Assembly (NCBI GenBank): GCA_020720625.1
Contig: DYOH01000001.1
Location: 44,654 to 108,653, forward strand
Direction of reading: 5' to 3'
DNA length: 64,000 nucleotides
Source: Acetofilamentum sp.
GTDB taxonomy: Bacteria; Bacteroidota; Bacteroidia; Bacteroidales; DYOH01
Shown in pieces: positions 47,038 to 55,326 of this stretch; the first letter of the stretch is position 1, and each line of letters starts with the position of its first letter. The translations under genes and the position numbers were made by a program. The notes beneath the pieces were generated by a model. The model searched no databases, had not been told where the DNA came from, and saw only the letters and a program-made list of their open reading frames with translations.

Positions 47038-47622
47038 ATGAAATACTTAGGTGTAAAGAAAGAGAGTAATAAACAGATTTTTAAACTGATAAAGCCATAT
47101 TTTAACCAAAAACTAGGTGAATATACTCATCAGAGAATCACCCAGGATTGGCATTTTCACGGTTTAGGTTTTGTAAGAGGCGATATGACTTATGTATTTG
47201 GTATCAATATTGGTTTCTTCCGTCTTGAACCCGGTGAGCATTTTAGTCATTTGGGAATGAATATTCTTGTTAGAACCAACGGAGTAAATCAGGAATTACG
47301 GAGCAAGTACCGTGCTTTTTTTGCTCAACACCTACAAGGATGGAGCCAACAATCGGAAACAAGCTATTCCAGCGACAGGGGTGGAGTAGGTTCGCAGTTT
47401 CCAAAATACGAAGCAATTAATAGTTTTAGTAGTCAGGAAGATATATTAACGTTTCTTCAAAGCTCCATAGACTTTGTATACAATAATGTTTACCCTGCGA
47501 TTTGGGAGAATGAAGGCAATTTGTTCGATGGAGTTGATGTGGCTAGTCCACCATGGGAGACTTCCTTCCTTGAGCTTACAGATTTGCAATTAGGTCGTTC
47601 CAAGTATTCTGCGCGTCAATAA
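47038..47622 (+). CDS. unknown protein preceding a BatA-domain protein
   Basis: 194 residues from the ATG at 47038 (MKYLGVKKES); a start at 47020 would add six. No signal peptide or membrane segment is seen. The sequence begins with Lys-rich helices (NKQIFKLIKPYFNQKL), then mixed strands with conserved-looking aromatic residues (DWHFHGLGFVRGDMTYVFGI) and an acidic C-terminal helix (FVYNNVYPAIWENEG). It vaguely recalls DUF4304-like proteins but I do not assign it. Its stop overlaps the next gene's start by 1 nt (TAATG), so it is coupled to the membrane protein there. Confidence 0.7.
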   Translation: MKYLGVKKESNKQIFKLIKPYFNQKLGEYTHQRITQDWHFHGLGFVRGDMTYVFGINIGFFRLEPGEHFSHLGMNILVRTNGVNQELRSKYRAFFAQHLQGWSQQSETSYSSDRGGVGSQFPKYEAINSFSSQEDILTFLQSSIDFVYNNVYPAIWENEGNLFDGVDVASPPWETSFLELTDLQLGRSKYSARQ

Positions 47623-49679
47623 TGAGTTTTTTATATCCGGGTTTTTTGTGGGCACTTTTTGCACTTGCAGTGCCGATTATTATTCATATAATCAATTTAC
47701 GCTCATACGTAACTGTATATTTCAGTAATGTAGATTTTCTTACGGATATAGAAAAAGAAGCAAAATCCAAAGTTCTGCTAAAAAAATGGCTTTTATTGCT
47801 TATCCGATTATTGGCCTTAGCAGCCATGATAATTGCATTTGCTGTTCCCGTTAAACGAGTGGGTGGGCTTGTTTCATCAACAATAAATCAGAAATATATT
47901 TTTTGTTTGGATAATTCTATGAGCCTTACGGCAAATAGAAATGCCGTTAGATTACTGGATTTTGCCAAAAACAATGCCAATCAGCTGGCAAGTTCATTAA
48001 ACAGGAGTTCTCAATTCTACTTTATCACACACCAAAATACATCTTTTAGTCCGGAACTTACCAAAGACCAATTGCTAAGCGAAATTAAAAAATTGGAGAC
48101 AGCGCCAAAATCGGGTATGATAAGTGATTTACTTAATCGAGCGCAATTAATTGTTCAGCAAGATACAACATCACAATACCAAATATTTTTATTTTCCGAT
48201 TATCAGCAATCAAATACAGATTTTCAGGAGTTTAAAATGGCACGGAATGCTTTTGTAAATATTGTAAATCTTGAACCGGATAAGATTAATAATGTTGCCA
48301 TTGATTGCGTTTGGACAGACAATCCGAACCATTTGTTTATGCAAAGCGAAATTCTGCATATCCAATTACGCAATTACAGTCAGCAACTAATGGAAAATCT
48401 GCAAATAAATCTTTTTATTAATGATAGCAGCAGAGCCTATACCGTTGTTTCAGTAAATGCGAATTCATCAAAAAAAGTGAGTTTTCCGTATAAAAATACC
48501 GATAAAGGCATTGTAAAAGGCCATATTTCTATAAAAGACGATGGTTTTCAGTTCGATAATAAGGCCTATTTCTCTTATTTGGTTAAACCAAAAATCAGTG
48601 TAAAAGTGCTTGCCGAAAAAGAGCAAGACTGGCTTTTGCGTTTTTATGGAGATACCACTTATTTCAGATCATCATTTTACACGACTTTTAGCGAAATGAA
48701 AGCAAAATCGGAAATTAGCGATTTGTTGGTGATAAATGAGTTGCAGTATTTTGGCTTCGAGGAGCAGGAGTATCTTCTTGAGCATTTGCGTACTGGTAAT
48801 TCGGTTATTTTTATTCCTTCGATGCAAAATCACCTTACAACCCGATATAATTCCATATTAAACGAATTAGGTGCATCGTCTATAACTGCTTTCGACACCA
48901 GTACAAAAAATATTGCCTATATCGACTTTGAAAACCCTTTGTTTAATAGCGCTTTAGAAAAGCAACACAACTATATACAATTGCCTTTTGCCAAAAAGAA
49001 GTTTGGATTTAGCGCCCCGCAAGTTAACGAAAGGTATTTGCTCAGGTTTACTGATAAAACGGTTGCGCTATCAGAGATTAAGTACAAAGGTGGAATTTTT
49101 TATTTCTTTAGTTTTTCCTTATCTTCCGAAAATTCCGATTTTATAAATCATCCGATAATTGTTCCAATTTTATTTAATGCCGGTTTTTTAAGTAATTCGG
49201 CACATGCTATTAGCTACAGAATAGATGATGGAATAAATATAAAAACACCTGTTTTGTATGAATCAAGCTATCAAGAAAATATAATATTACGACACGCAGA
49301 AAGCGGTGAGTTTTTTATTCCGGGCATTTCATCATCTTTCGATAACAGGCTAGCGATATCTTTTTACAATCAGCTAAAAGATGTTGGAAATTATTACGTG
49401 ACAAGTAAAAATCAGGATATTTTTTGTTTATCGTTTAATTATCATCCGCGCGAATCAGATAATATATTTCTAAGTAACCAGAAGATTGAAGAGCAATTGG
49501 CCTTAAACAGCTTAGACAATTATGGAATTTTTGCATCTGAGCTAGAGAAGCTTGGAGAAAATGGTGCCAATGAATTAATAGAAAAGAATTTCTGGCATTA
49601 TTTTGTTATTCTGACCATTTTATTATTGATGTTGGAAATGGTATTGGCCAGATATTGGACAAGAAATCAGAAGCTTTAA
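47622..49679 (+). CDS. BatA N-terminal-domain membrane protein with VWA-like core
   Basis: 685 residues. The N-terminal pair of membrane segments (about 4-22 and 55-77) with FLYPGFLWALFALAVPIIIH and FSNVDFLTDIEK is the aerotolerance regulator N-terminal module. A VWA-like region (about 88-235; CLDNSMSLTANR in place of a normal MIDAS, and IFLFSDYQQS) is degenerate, a beta-rich periplasmic part (about 240-640) follows, and one membrane segment (about 655-675) closes the protein. It is a second, distant member of the family represented in the Bat operon at 29588-35258. It starts in the stop codon of the preceding unknown gene. Confidence 0.85.
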   Translation: MSFLYPGFLWALFALAVPIIIHIINLRSYVTVYFSNVDFLTDIEKEAKSKVLLKKWLLLLIRLLALAAMIIAFAVPVKRVGGLVSSTINQKYIFCLDNSMSLTANRNAVRLLDFAKNNANQLASSLNRSSQFYFITHQNTSFSPELTKDQLLSEIKKLETAPKSGMISDLLNRAQLIVQQDTTSQYQIFLFSDYQQSNTDFQEFKMARNAFVNIVNLEPDKINNVAIDCVWTDNPNHLFMQSEILHIQLRNYSQQLMENLQINLFINDSSRAYTVVSVNANSSKKVSFPYKNTDKGIVKGHISIKDDGFQFDNKAYFSYLVKPKISVKVLAEKEQDWLLRFYGDTTYFRSSFYTTFSEMKAKSEISDLLVINELQYFGFEEQEYLLEHLRTGNSVIFIPSMQNHLTTRYNSILNELGASSITAFDTSTKNIAYIDFENPLFNSALEKQHNYIQLPFAKKKFGFSAPQVNERYLLRFTDKTVALSEIKYKGGIFYFFSFSLSSENSDFINHPIIVPILFNAGFLSNSAHAISYRIDDGINIKTPVLYESSYQENIILRHAESGEFFIPGISSSFDNRLAISFYNQLKDVGNYYVTSKNQDIFCLSFNYHPRESDNIFLSNQKIEEQLALNSLDNYGIFASELEKLGENGANELIEKNFWHYFVILTILLLMLEMVLARYWTRNQKL

Positions 49680-49701
49680 AATAAAAAACGATTTTCATAT
49701 T

Positions 49702-49756
49702 TATCGGTTAAATTCCTTTAGAAAATTCAGAAAGAATTCAACCGATATTTTTTTTT
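49702..49756 (+). terminator. intrinsic terminator after the BatA-domain gene
   Basis: A 14-bp stem (TATCGGTTAAATTC / GAATTCAACCGATA, one mismatched pair) with an 18-nt loop is followed by nine T residues. It lies in the 82-nt convergent gap and ends the gene at 47622-49679. Confidence 0.88.
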
Positions 49757-49761
49757 AACGT

Positions 49762-50565
49762 TTACATTTCGGATACTTTCATCATTTTGTCTTCAATATC
49801 GTGCACTAAATCAACAAAATGGGGATTACGTTTTATATCACGGCCTCTATGGAATGGCAAATCCACACTTGTATGGTGCACAATATTACTCGGAGCCGTA
49901 GACATAATGTAAATATCATCACCCAAATAAACGGCTTCGGAAATATCGTGCGTAACAAGAATAATGGTAGGCTGAACTTTTTCCCAAACATCAATAAGAA
50001 AATCCTGCATGTGTAATCTGGTTTTAGTATCCAGCGCACCAAAAGGTTCATCCATAAGCAAAATCTGATTGTTTACGAGCAAACTTCTGGCTATGGCCAC
50101 CCTTTGTAATTGCCCGCCTGAGAGTTTCGGATATTGAGCATATTTTTTTTCGTGCCCTTCTAAACCCACAATCTTAATCATTTCCATAGACTTTTCAGTT
50201 CTTTCGGCTTTGCTCATATTCTGAAACTTTAAACCAAGTGCTACATTATCGAGCACTGTCATCCAAGGAAAAGAAGAATACTGCTGAAAAACCATTCCAA
50301 TACGGTCGTTGTCGTTTCTTGGAACACCATTAATCAAAACAGACCCTGATGTAGGGGTTTGTAATCCAGCAACATATCGTAGTATGGTTGATTTTCCGCA
50401 ACCCGAGGGCCCAAGCAAAATAACAAATTGACCCTGATTGGGTTTATTTTCAATTAATAGATTAAAATCTTGAATAATAAAAGATTTTCCAACATCGTAA
50501 GATTGTGCGGCGGATTTTATATCGATAATATCTGGTAATTCGGTATTTAAAAACTGTACAGCCAT
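49762..50565 (-). CDS. ABC transporter ATP-binding protein (SsuB/TauB type)
   Basis: 267 residues. Walker A GPSGCGKST, Q-loop GMVFQQYSS, signature LSGGQLQRVAIARS, Walker B ILLMDEPFGALD and H-loop LVTHDISEA are all present. The class is that of nitrate/sulfonate/taurine importers. It is the last gene of the minus-strand operon with the permease (4 nt upstream) and the solute-binding/OmpA protein. Substrate is unknown; the operon context (PspA-like and OmpA-fused partners) makes a nutrient import role uncertain. Confidence 0.93.
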   Translation of the reverse strand: MAVQFLNTELPDIIDIKSAAQSYDVGKSFIIQDFNLLIENKPNQGQFVILLGPSGCGKSTILRYVAGLQTPTSGSVLINGVPRNDNDRIGMVFQQYSSFPWMTVLDNVALGLKFQNMSKAERTEKSMEMIKIVGLEGHEKKYAQYPKLSGGQLQRVAIARSLLVNNQILLMDEPFGALDTKTRLHMQDFLIDVWEKVQPTIILVTHDISEAVYLGDDIYIMSTAPSNIVHHTSVDLPFHRGRDIKRNPHFVDLVHDIEDKMMKVSEM

Positions 50566-50569
50566 AGTT

Positions 50570-51865
50570 TTAATATTTATGTGGATTGAGTTTTCTGTCT
50601 AATTTGGCGAATAATAAGTCTTGAACAAAGCCAATAATGATAATAAGTAGCAAGAGGGCAAACACATGGTCGAGCCTGCTGTGTCTGCGGGCTGTAAAAA
50701 TGAGTGCACCAATACCGCTTTCCTTATTAACTGTTTCAGCAACAATAATGTAAGTCCACGAAATAGCTGTCAATACCCTAATATCGTCGAGCAGGCGCGA
50801 AAGCACATGTGGCCAGTATACATATCTAATGGTTTGCCAGCTAGTAGCTCCAAGGGTAAATGCTGTTTGCTTGTATACTTCTTCAACTTCGTAAATCCTT
50901 TGAACTACCACTGGTAAAAGAAAAACAAAAATACCAAAAGCCAAAAATTGAACTTTCATATTTAGGTCGATACCAAACCAGGCAATAAATAATCCGGTAA
51001 CAGCCGCAAGTGGAACAAATCGAATGGCATCAATATATCTGCTTAAAAGGCCGCGAAAGAAGGGGATAAGCGCAATGATAAAACCTACGATAATAGAAAC
51101 TGCAATAGCCTCCAGATAGCCGAGTATATTTAGCAAAACAGAGTATAAAGTGTTGAATAATAGGCTGCTAACGCTAAGTATGCTACTTATCTGAGCATTT
51201 TTCACTACATCAAACTCGTATTTAGCTAAATCAACCGGACTTAATATTTTGCTTAATTCTGCGCTAAAAGCATCCTTATTTCCAAAAGTTTTATCGAGCA
51301 AAGGTGCAAGATTATTTAATATAGTAAGCGGAACACTATCATTTTTGAGCACTTCGATTGAGCTATTGGAAAGCAAATATTTTTGGGAAACCGTAAGATT
51401 AATTTTATCAGCAGCTAATTCTTTAAAAGAAATTAAAACGGCTCCCGGAGCAGGTAAAATACCTTTTTGAACCCACGGCTTTTGATGATAATAATCGAGC
51501 TGTATGCCTGGCAAATCTGATGTTCCGTTTTGAATAAAGTTTTGATTATCTGCAGATTTAGCAGCGTTAAATTCAATTGAGTTTGTTTTTCCGGCTCCAT
51601 CAGTGAGCTTTAGCGTATACTTACCATCTTCAGGTATCTTAAATGTGCTAAGGTTTTGTGCTTCAATAATGCTTTTTTTATCAGCGTTGAGCAGTTCAAA
51701 AGTGTAGGGTGGGTTTCCGCCAACAGCATTAAATTCTATTCGTCGATTTACAAATGGGTAAGTAAATAACCACCAGACAAAAAGAAAGAAGATAAATCCA
51801 GCAAGTTCGATGAGCAGTCTTTTTTTCTTAGAGATACCTGCACCGATTTTAAATAATTCTTTCAT
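50570..51865 (-). CDS. ABC transporter permease with large extracytoplasmic insert
   Basis: 431 residues, against about 260 for usual SsuC/TauC permeases. TM1 (about 18-38) is followed by an extra domain of about 190 residues (about 42-230) before the standard five-to-six-segment BPD permease region (about 232-420) with the EAA loop (YKQTAFTLGATSWQTIRYVYWPHVL). The start of the insert (NAVGGNPPYTFELLNADKK) is beta-rich and resembles a short Ig-like domain; a later part is helical (LDKTFGNKDAFSAEL). It probably contacts the solute-binding/OmpA protein or peptidoglycan. A terminator-like hairpin separates it from that upstream gene. Confidence 0.88.
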   Translation of the reverse strand: MKELFKIGAGISKKKRLLIELAGFIFFLFVWWLFTYPFVNRRIEFNAVGGNPPYTFELLNADKKSIIEAQNLSTFKIPEDGKYTLKLTDGAGKTNSIEFNAAKSADNQNFIQNGTSDLPGIQLDYYHQKPWVQKGILPAPGAVLISFKELAADKINLTVSQKYLLSNSSIEVLKNDSVPLTILNNLAPLLDKTFGNKDAFSAELSKILSPVDLAKYEFDVVKNAQISSILSVSSLLFNTLYSVLLNILGYLEAIAVSIIVGFIIALIPFFRGLLSRYIDAIRFVPLAAVTGLFIAWFGIDLNMKVQFLAFGIFVFLLPVVVQRIYEVEEVYKQTAFTLGATSWQTIRYVYWPHVLSRLLDDIRVLTAISWTYIIVAETVNKESGIGALIFTARRHSRLDHVFALLLLIIIIGFVQDLLFAKLDRKLNPHKY

Positions 51866-51917
51866 AGATAAAAATGTTTTCGATTATTGATGAGCACTAA
51901 ATTACAATAAAATACTG

Positions 51918-51950
51918 AAACAAAAAACCCCATTGAAATATCAACGGGGT
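51918..51950 (-). terminator. hairpin between the SBP-OmpA and permease genes
   Basis: Stem ACCCC / GGGGT plus TTGA / TCAA with one mismatch; read on the minus strand, T-run TTTTTTGTTT follows. It lies inside the operon, between the SBP-OmpA gene (ends 51974) and the permease (starts 51865). It probably acts as a partial terminator, giving more SBP than transporter. Confidence 0.75.
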
Positions 51951-51973
51951 AATAAGAAAATAAAGCGTTTTTA

Positions 51974-53518
51974 TTACTTTGCAAGTAGTTCAAAATCTGT
52001 TCTTCGGTTTTTTGAACGACCATCTGCTGAATTATTGTCTGCAATTGGCTTATCAGGTCCATTACCAACGACAATAAAGCGTTTAGCATCAAATTTGTGC
52101 TCACGTACAAGATAATCTACAACCGCTTGTGCACGTTGCATCGATAATTTTTTGTTTACATCGTAATTTCCTGTGTTATCTGTATTACCTTCGATTCTAA
52201 TTCGGGCATTTCCAAAACCTTTGGCAATATCCAAAAATTCGTTGTCGATAATATACTTAGCATTTTCATCGAGCATATATTCTCCTGAACGGAACGAAAT
52301 AGAAACACGTTTGGTAGAAATAGCTTCGGCTTTTTTTACTTCTTCGCTTGCTTCGGTAAAAGTGGCCACACCTTCGGCACTATGTTCATTTCCGTTTAAG
52401 GATAAGCCTTGAATAAAAGATGGATCGGCAACCAAACGCCAGCTTGGAATACGGTCTTTGATATAACTTATTTGTTGGTATTTTAAATCCATTTTGTTGT
52501 ATAAAGCTTCACCGGTAACACCTGTGTAAGATGGATTTAATCCAAAGAAGTTGATATTATCGCCATAAGTACATAAACGAGTGTTGTTAATTGCATCGTA
52601 GCAGAAATCTTCGGGCTGACCTAAACCAGCGGCAAGTATTTTTGCAGCCTCTTTTTTTGCTTCGTCCGAATTGTTTAATTCTGCGGCACCTCTCATCCAT
52701 CCTTCTACGAAATTGCGCACATCTTGTCTGTTGGCATCAAGATATGATTGTTTGGCAACAAAAACGTCGGCAATAATATGCGATGCGTTTTTGGTGTTTT
52801 GCAAAATTTTTGAACCCGACACTTTGGCAACACAGTCTACGTCGTCGGGGCTCCAAACAACCGCAGCATCTACTTGTCCTTTTTTAAACAAGTCGGCGGC
52901 ATCAATAGCCGATGGCACAATTTTGGTCTGGATATCTGTAGGTTTTAGATTTCCGGCTTCGAGCAGCCATAGTAAAAATGTGTGGCTTGGAGTCATTTCG
53001 GCAAAGGCTATGCTTTTACCTTTCAAATCGGCCACAGAATTAATACCACGGCGAACCACAACTGCATCGCCACCTCTTGACCAGTCGGCCTGAAATACCA
53101 CTTTGGGATTGTATTCTTGTAGGCCGCTAACTTCGGTTGTAAAAGCATCAATAGTTGCCCATAAAAGGTCAACTTTATCCGATTTCCATGCATCTCTGGA
53201 AGCGTTAAAATCGTCGAGCACCAAGAATTCTACATTAAAACCATATTCTTTAAGGAAGCGTGAATTGGCATTTGGTTTAAACCCACGGTTGAAATATTGT
53301 CCGCCGGCGTATCCTCCCCAGGTAACAACGCCAATTCTAATAACCTTTTCTTTTCCGTTATAATCTGTTGCAACATACTCGTTTTCGGTGTTGTTGTTGC
53401 TACCGGTAGAAACATTGCTAAAATCAATCAGTTTAAAATGTTTTACTGCAAATGCTGCGGCAGCAAGCACAACAGCTACTATAAGAAGTTTGGCTAAAGG
53501 TGTCAGTTTTGTTTTCAT
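51974..53518 (-). CDS. solute-binding protein fused to OmpA domain
   Basis: 514 residues. An N-terminal hydrophobic segment (about 9-24) without a clear cleavage site, perhaps an uncleaved anchor, is followed by a linker, a NMT1/SsuA-like periplasmic binding domain (about 55-390; GVVTWGGYAGGQYFNRGF, KVDLLWATIDAF) and an OmpA peptidoglycan-binding domain (about 400-514; EGNTDNTGNYDVNKKLSMQR, RSKNRRTDFELLAK). Both PG-contact Asp and Arg residues remain. Fusion of ABC solute binding to a wall-binding domain is unusual; from memory such 'solute- and peptidoglycan-binding' proteins occur with PspA-type genes. The PspA-like gene is 20 nt upstream. Confidence 0.92.
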   Translation of the reverse strand: MKTKLTPLAKLLIVAVVLAAAAFAVKHFKLIDFSNVSTGSNNNTENEYVATDYNGKEKVIRIGVVTWGGYAGGQYFNRGFKPNANSRFLKEYGFNVEFLVLDDFNASRDAWKSDKVDLLWATIDAFTTEVSGLQEYNPKVVFQADWSRGGDAVVVRRGINSVADLKGKSIAFAEMTPSHTFLLWLLEAGNLKPTDIQTKIVPSAIDAADLFKKGQVDAAVVWSPDDVDCVAKVSGSKILQNTKNASHIIADVFVAKQSYLDANRQDVRNFVEGWMRGAAELNNSDEAKKEAAKILAAGLGQPEDFCYDAINNTRLCTYGDNINFFGLNPSYTGVTGEALYNKMDLKYQQISYIKDRIPSWRLVADPSFIQGLSLNGNEHSAEGVATFTEASEEVKKAEAISTKRVSISFRSGEYMLDENAKYIIDNEFLDIAKGFGNARIRIEGNTDNTGNYDVNKKLSMQRAQAVVDYLVREHKFDAKRFIVVGNGPDKPIADNNSADGRSKNRRTDFELLAK

Positions 53519-53538
53519 AATTTATTTTTGTTTTATTA

Positions 53539-54540
53539 TTAATCAAAAAGATTAGAGTAATTGCTTATGTTTCCTATATCTTTATCTTTTTCTTTATCAA
53601 GTGGTTGAACATCAGATTCGGGCATTTTTGCATCGCCTAAAAGGAATGAAACGCCTTCTTTCTCCATTTTTTCAAGTAGGTCAAGTCCTTCTTGTTCGTA
53701 AATTCCATTCTGAAGGTCAATGCTATCAATAAAGCTACCCGAAATTTCAATAAAGCGTTCCATTTCACCAATTTTGTTGTGAACGTCTTCTGCCAGGGCT
53801 TCTGTAGCCATATCAAAAATCATTTTCTTATCGGTATCACCCTTAATAATATTCATGGCACGTTTCATTGCGTTATGACCGGCTCTGATGGCAATAGCCT
53901 CCTGCTTACGCATTCTTACTTCGTTTTCGGTATCTTTTATCAGATATTCGGAGTTTTTATGAATTTTGCTCAATACTTTGTAGAGTAATTCCATTTTGTT
54001 TAGCAAAACCTGATATTTTTCGTTGGAGTCGCGTAAACGTCCATATTGACGGGTATTGATGGCCACAAGTTCCATATTGCCTTTTTTCTTAGCAGCTTCG
54101 GCTACCTTAAGGCTTTGCTCCATTTCGCTTTGGTTGGTAAGAATAATTCTTTTCAATTTACTCATCTGACCTTTGAGCTTGGCCACATGGGCATCCATTT
54201 CTTTCAAATTTTTATACAAATACTCGATATAAGATTCCAGCACTTTTATTGGGTCTAGTTGCACAAAAAGTCCGGTAATCCAACGCATAAAACTTCTGTA
54301 CATAAACCATATCAGATTTCTGAATTTTGGGTCGAGTATTACATAAAGCATTAGGCCAAGTACAACCAATAGGGCAACAAATGTGATTGTGTTTTGGGTT
54401 AATGCAATTAAAAAAGTAAGAATCGGATTAGCATAAGCAAAAATTAATACAGCTGCTGCTATAAGAAATATCGTTCCGGTAATGCCTTCGGGCCTTTTCC
54501 AAAAGCTTTTAATCTTTTGTGAAGTTTGATCGTCAACCAT
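53539..54540 (-). CDS. membrane-anchored PspA-like coiled-coil protein
   Basis: 333 residues. Two N-terminal membrane segments (about 18-42 and 47-68) are followed by a long helical region (about 95-290) whose pattern matches PspA/Vipp1: LDPIKVLESYIEYLYKN in place of the 'DP..ml..yi' start, then a region with AKKKGNMELVAINTRQYGRL resembling the PspA hairpin, and AIAIRAGHNAMKRAMNII. True PspA has no membrane segments, so this is a modified form. It starts 12 nt after the coiled-coil gene and precedes the SBP-OmpA gene. The family call is from sequence pattern only. Confidence 0.72.
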   Translation of the reverse strand: MVDDQTSQKIKSFWKRPEGITGTIFLIAAAVLIFAYANPILTFLIALTQNTITFVALLVVLGLMLYVILDPKFRNLIWFMYRSFMRWITGLFVQLDPIKVLESYIEYLYKNLKEMDAHVAKLKGQMSKLKRIILTNQSEMEQSLKVAEAAKKKGNMELVAINTRQYGRLRDSNEKYQVLLNKMELLYKVLSKIHKNSEYLIKDTENEVRMRKQEAIAIRAGHNAMKRAMNIIKGDTDKKMIFDMATEALAEDVHNKIGEMERFIEISGSFIDSIDLQNGIYEQEGLDLLEKMEKEGVSFLLGDAKMPESDVQPLDKEKDKDIGNISNYSNLFD

Positions 54541-54552
54541 GTTTTAGATAAT

Positions 54553-55260
54553 TTAGATTTGAATAAATTGTTTAACTTTACTGATATTTGATTTAATTTT
54601 TTCCACCATATATTGGTATGTGGCCACAAATTCCTGTTCTGTTGTTTTTAGTTTAGTTTCTGCTTCAACGATACTTGTTTCCAAAGAAGCAATTTTATCC
54701 TGAGTTTCAGAAATTTCTGCGCTTAATTTTTCAATCATTTTAGCTCTATTCATATTTTCAGCTTTGAGCTTTTCAATATCGCCTCTGTTTTGGGTTAAAA
54801 CGGAGTTCGAACGCTGATTTAGCGCTTCGTAGAATTTTTTATGCTCATTTTCGAGTACTTTTACATAATAATCGGCACTTTCGAATATTTTGTTATAGGT
54901 TAATCCTTTGGTCGAAAGGGTGCTGTAGGCAGTTCTATATTTTAGTTCGTCTGTTAACGGTAAATCTTTTAAAGACTGCACTGCTCCAATAAACTCCAGA
55001 TAATCTTCGCCTGGTAAATCGGAATTTTGAATGGCAATTGAAAGACTTTCTAATATTTTATCATTAAGTTGTGCTTTGGGCGTTACTTCCGTTTCGGATT
55101 TGGTTTGGGGCATCTCAATATTTTTGCCCGAGCGCTTGGTTGCATCAACTACCTGAATGTTTTCATTGCCTGTTTTCTCTTTTTGCTTCTGTGGCTCAGG
55201 TTTTTTCGATTCTTCTTCCTGTTCTACAATAAATAGTTTTTTAATTCTGCTAAAATCCAT
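54553..55260 (-). CDS. coiled-coil protein heading the ABC/PspA-like operon
   Basis: 235 residues, no signal peptide and no membrane segment. A Lys/Glu/Gln-rich, probably disordered N-terminal part (about 12-70) is followed by a helical domain (about 75-140; LPGEDYLEFIGAVQSLKDLPL) and a long coiled coil (about 155-232). I do not recognise it. Being the first gene of the operon and cytosolic, it is a likely regulator or partner of the membrane PspA-like protein, 12 nt downstream. Confidence 0.75.
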   Translation of the reverse strand: MDFSRIKKLFIVEQEEESKKPEPQKQKEKTGNENIQVVDATKRSGKNIEMPQTKSETEVTPKAQLNDKILESLSIAIQNSDLPGEDYLEFIGAVQSLKDLPLTDELKYRTAYSTLSTKGLTYNKIFESADYYVKVLENEHKKFYEALNQRSNSVLTQNRGDIEKLKAENMNRAKMIEKLSAEISETQDKIASLETSIVEAETKLKTTEQEFVATYQYMVEKIKSNISKVKQFIQI

Positions 55261-55280
55261 AATGCATAGTTTATTACATA

Positions 55281-55288
55281 CAAATATA
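55281..55288 (-). promoter_or_regulatory. -7 element of the ABC/PspA-like operon
   Basis: Read on the minus strand it is TATATTTG, a perfect TAnnTTTG, 20 nt before the first ATG at 55260. No TTTG is seen at the -33 position. Confidence 0.45.
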
Positions 55289-55326
55289 ATTAATTGATAG
55301 CAATTAGCTGTAATAATGTATAAAAT

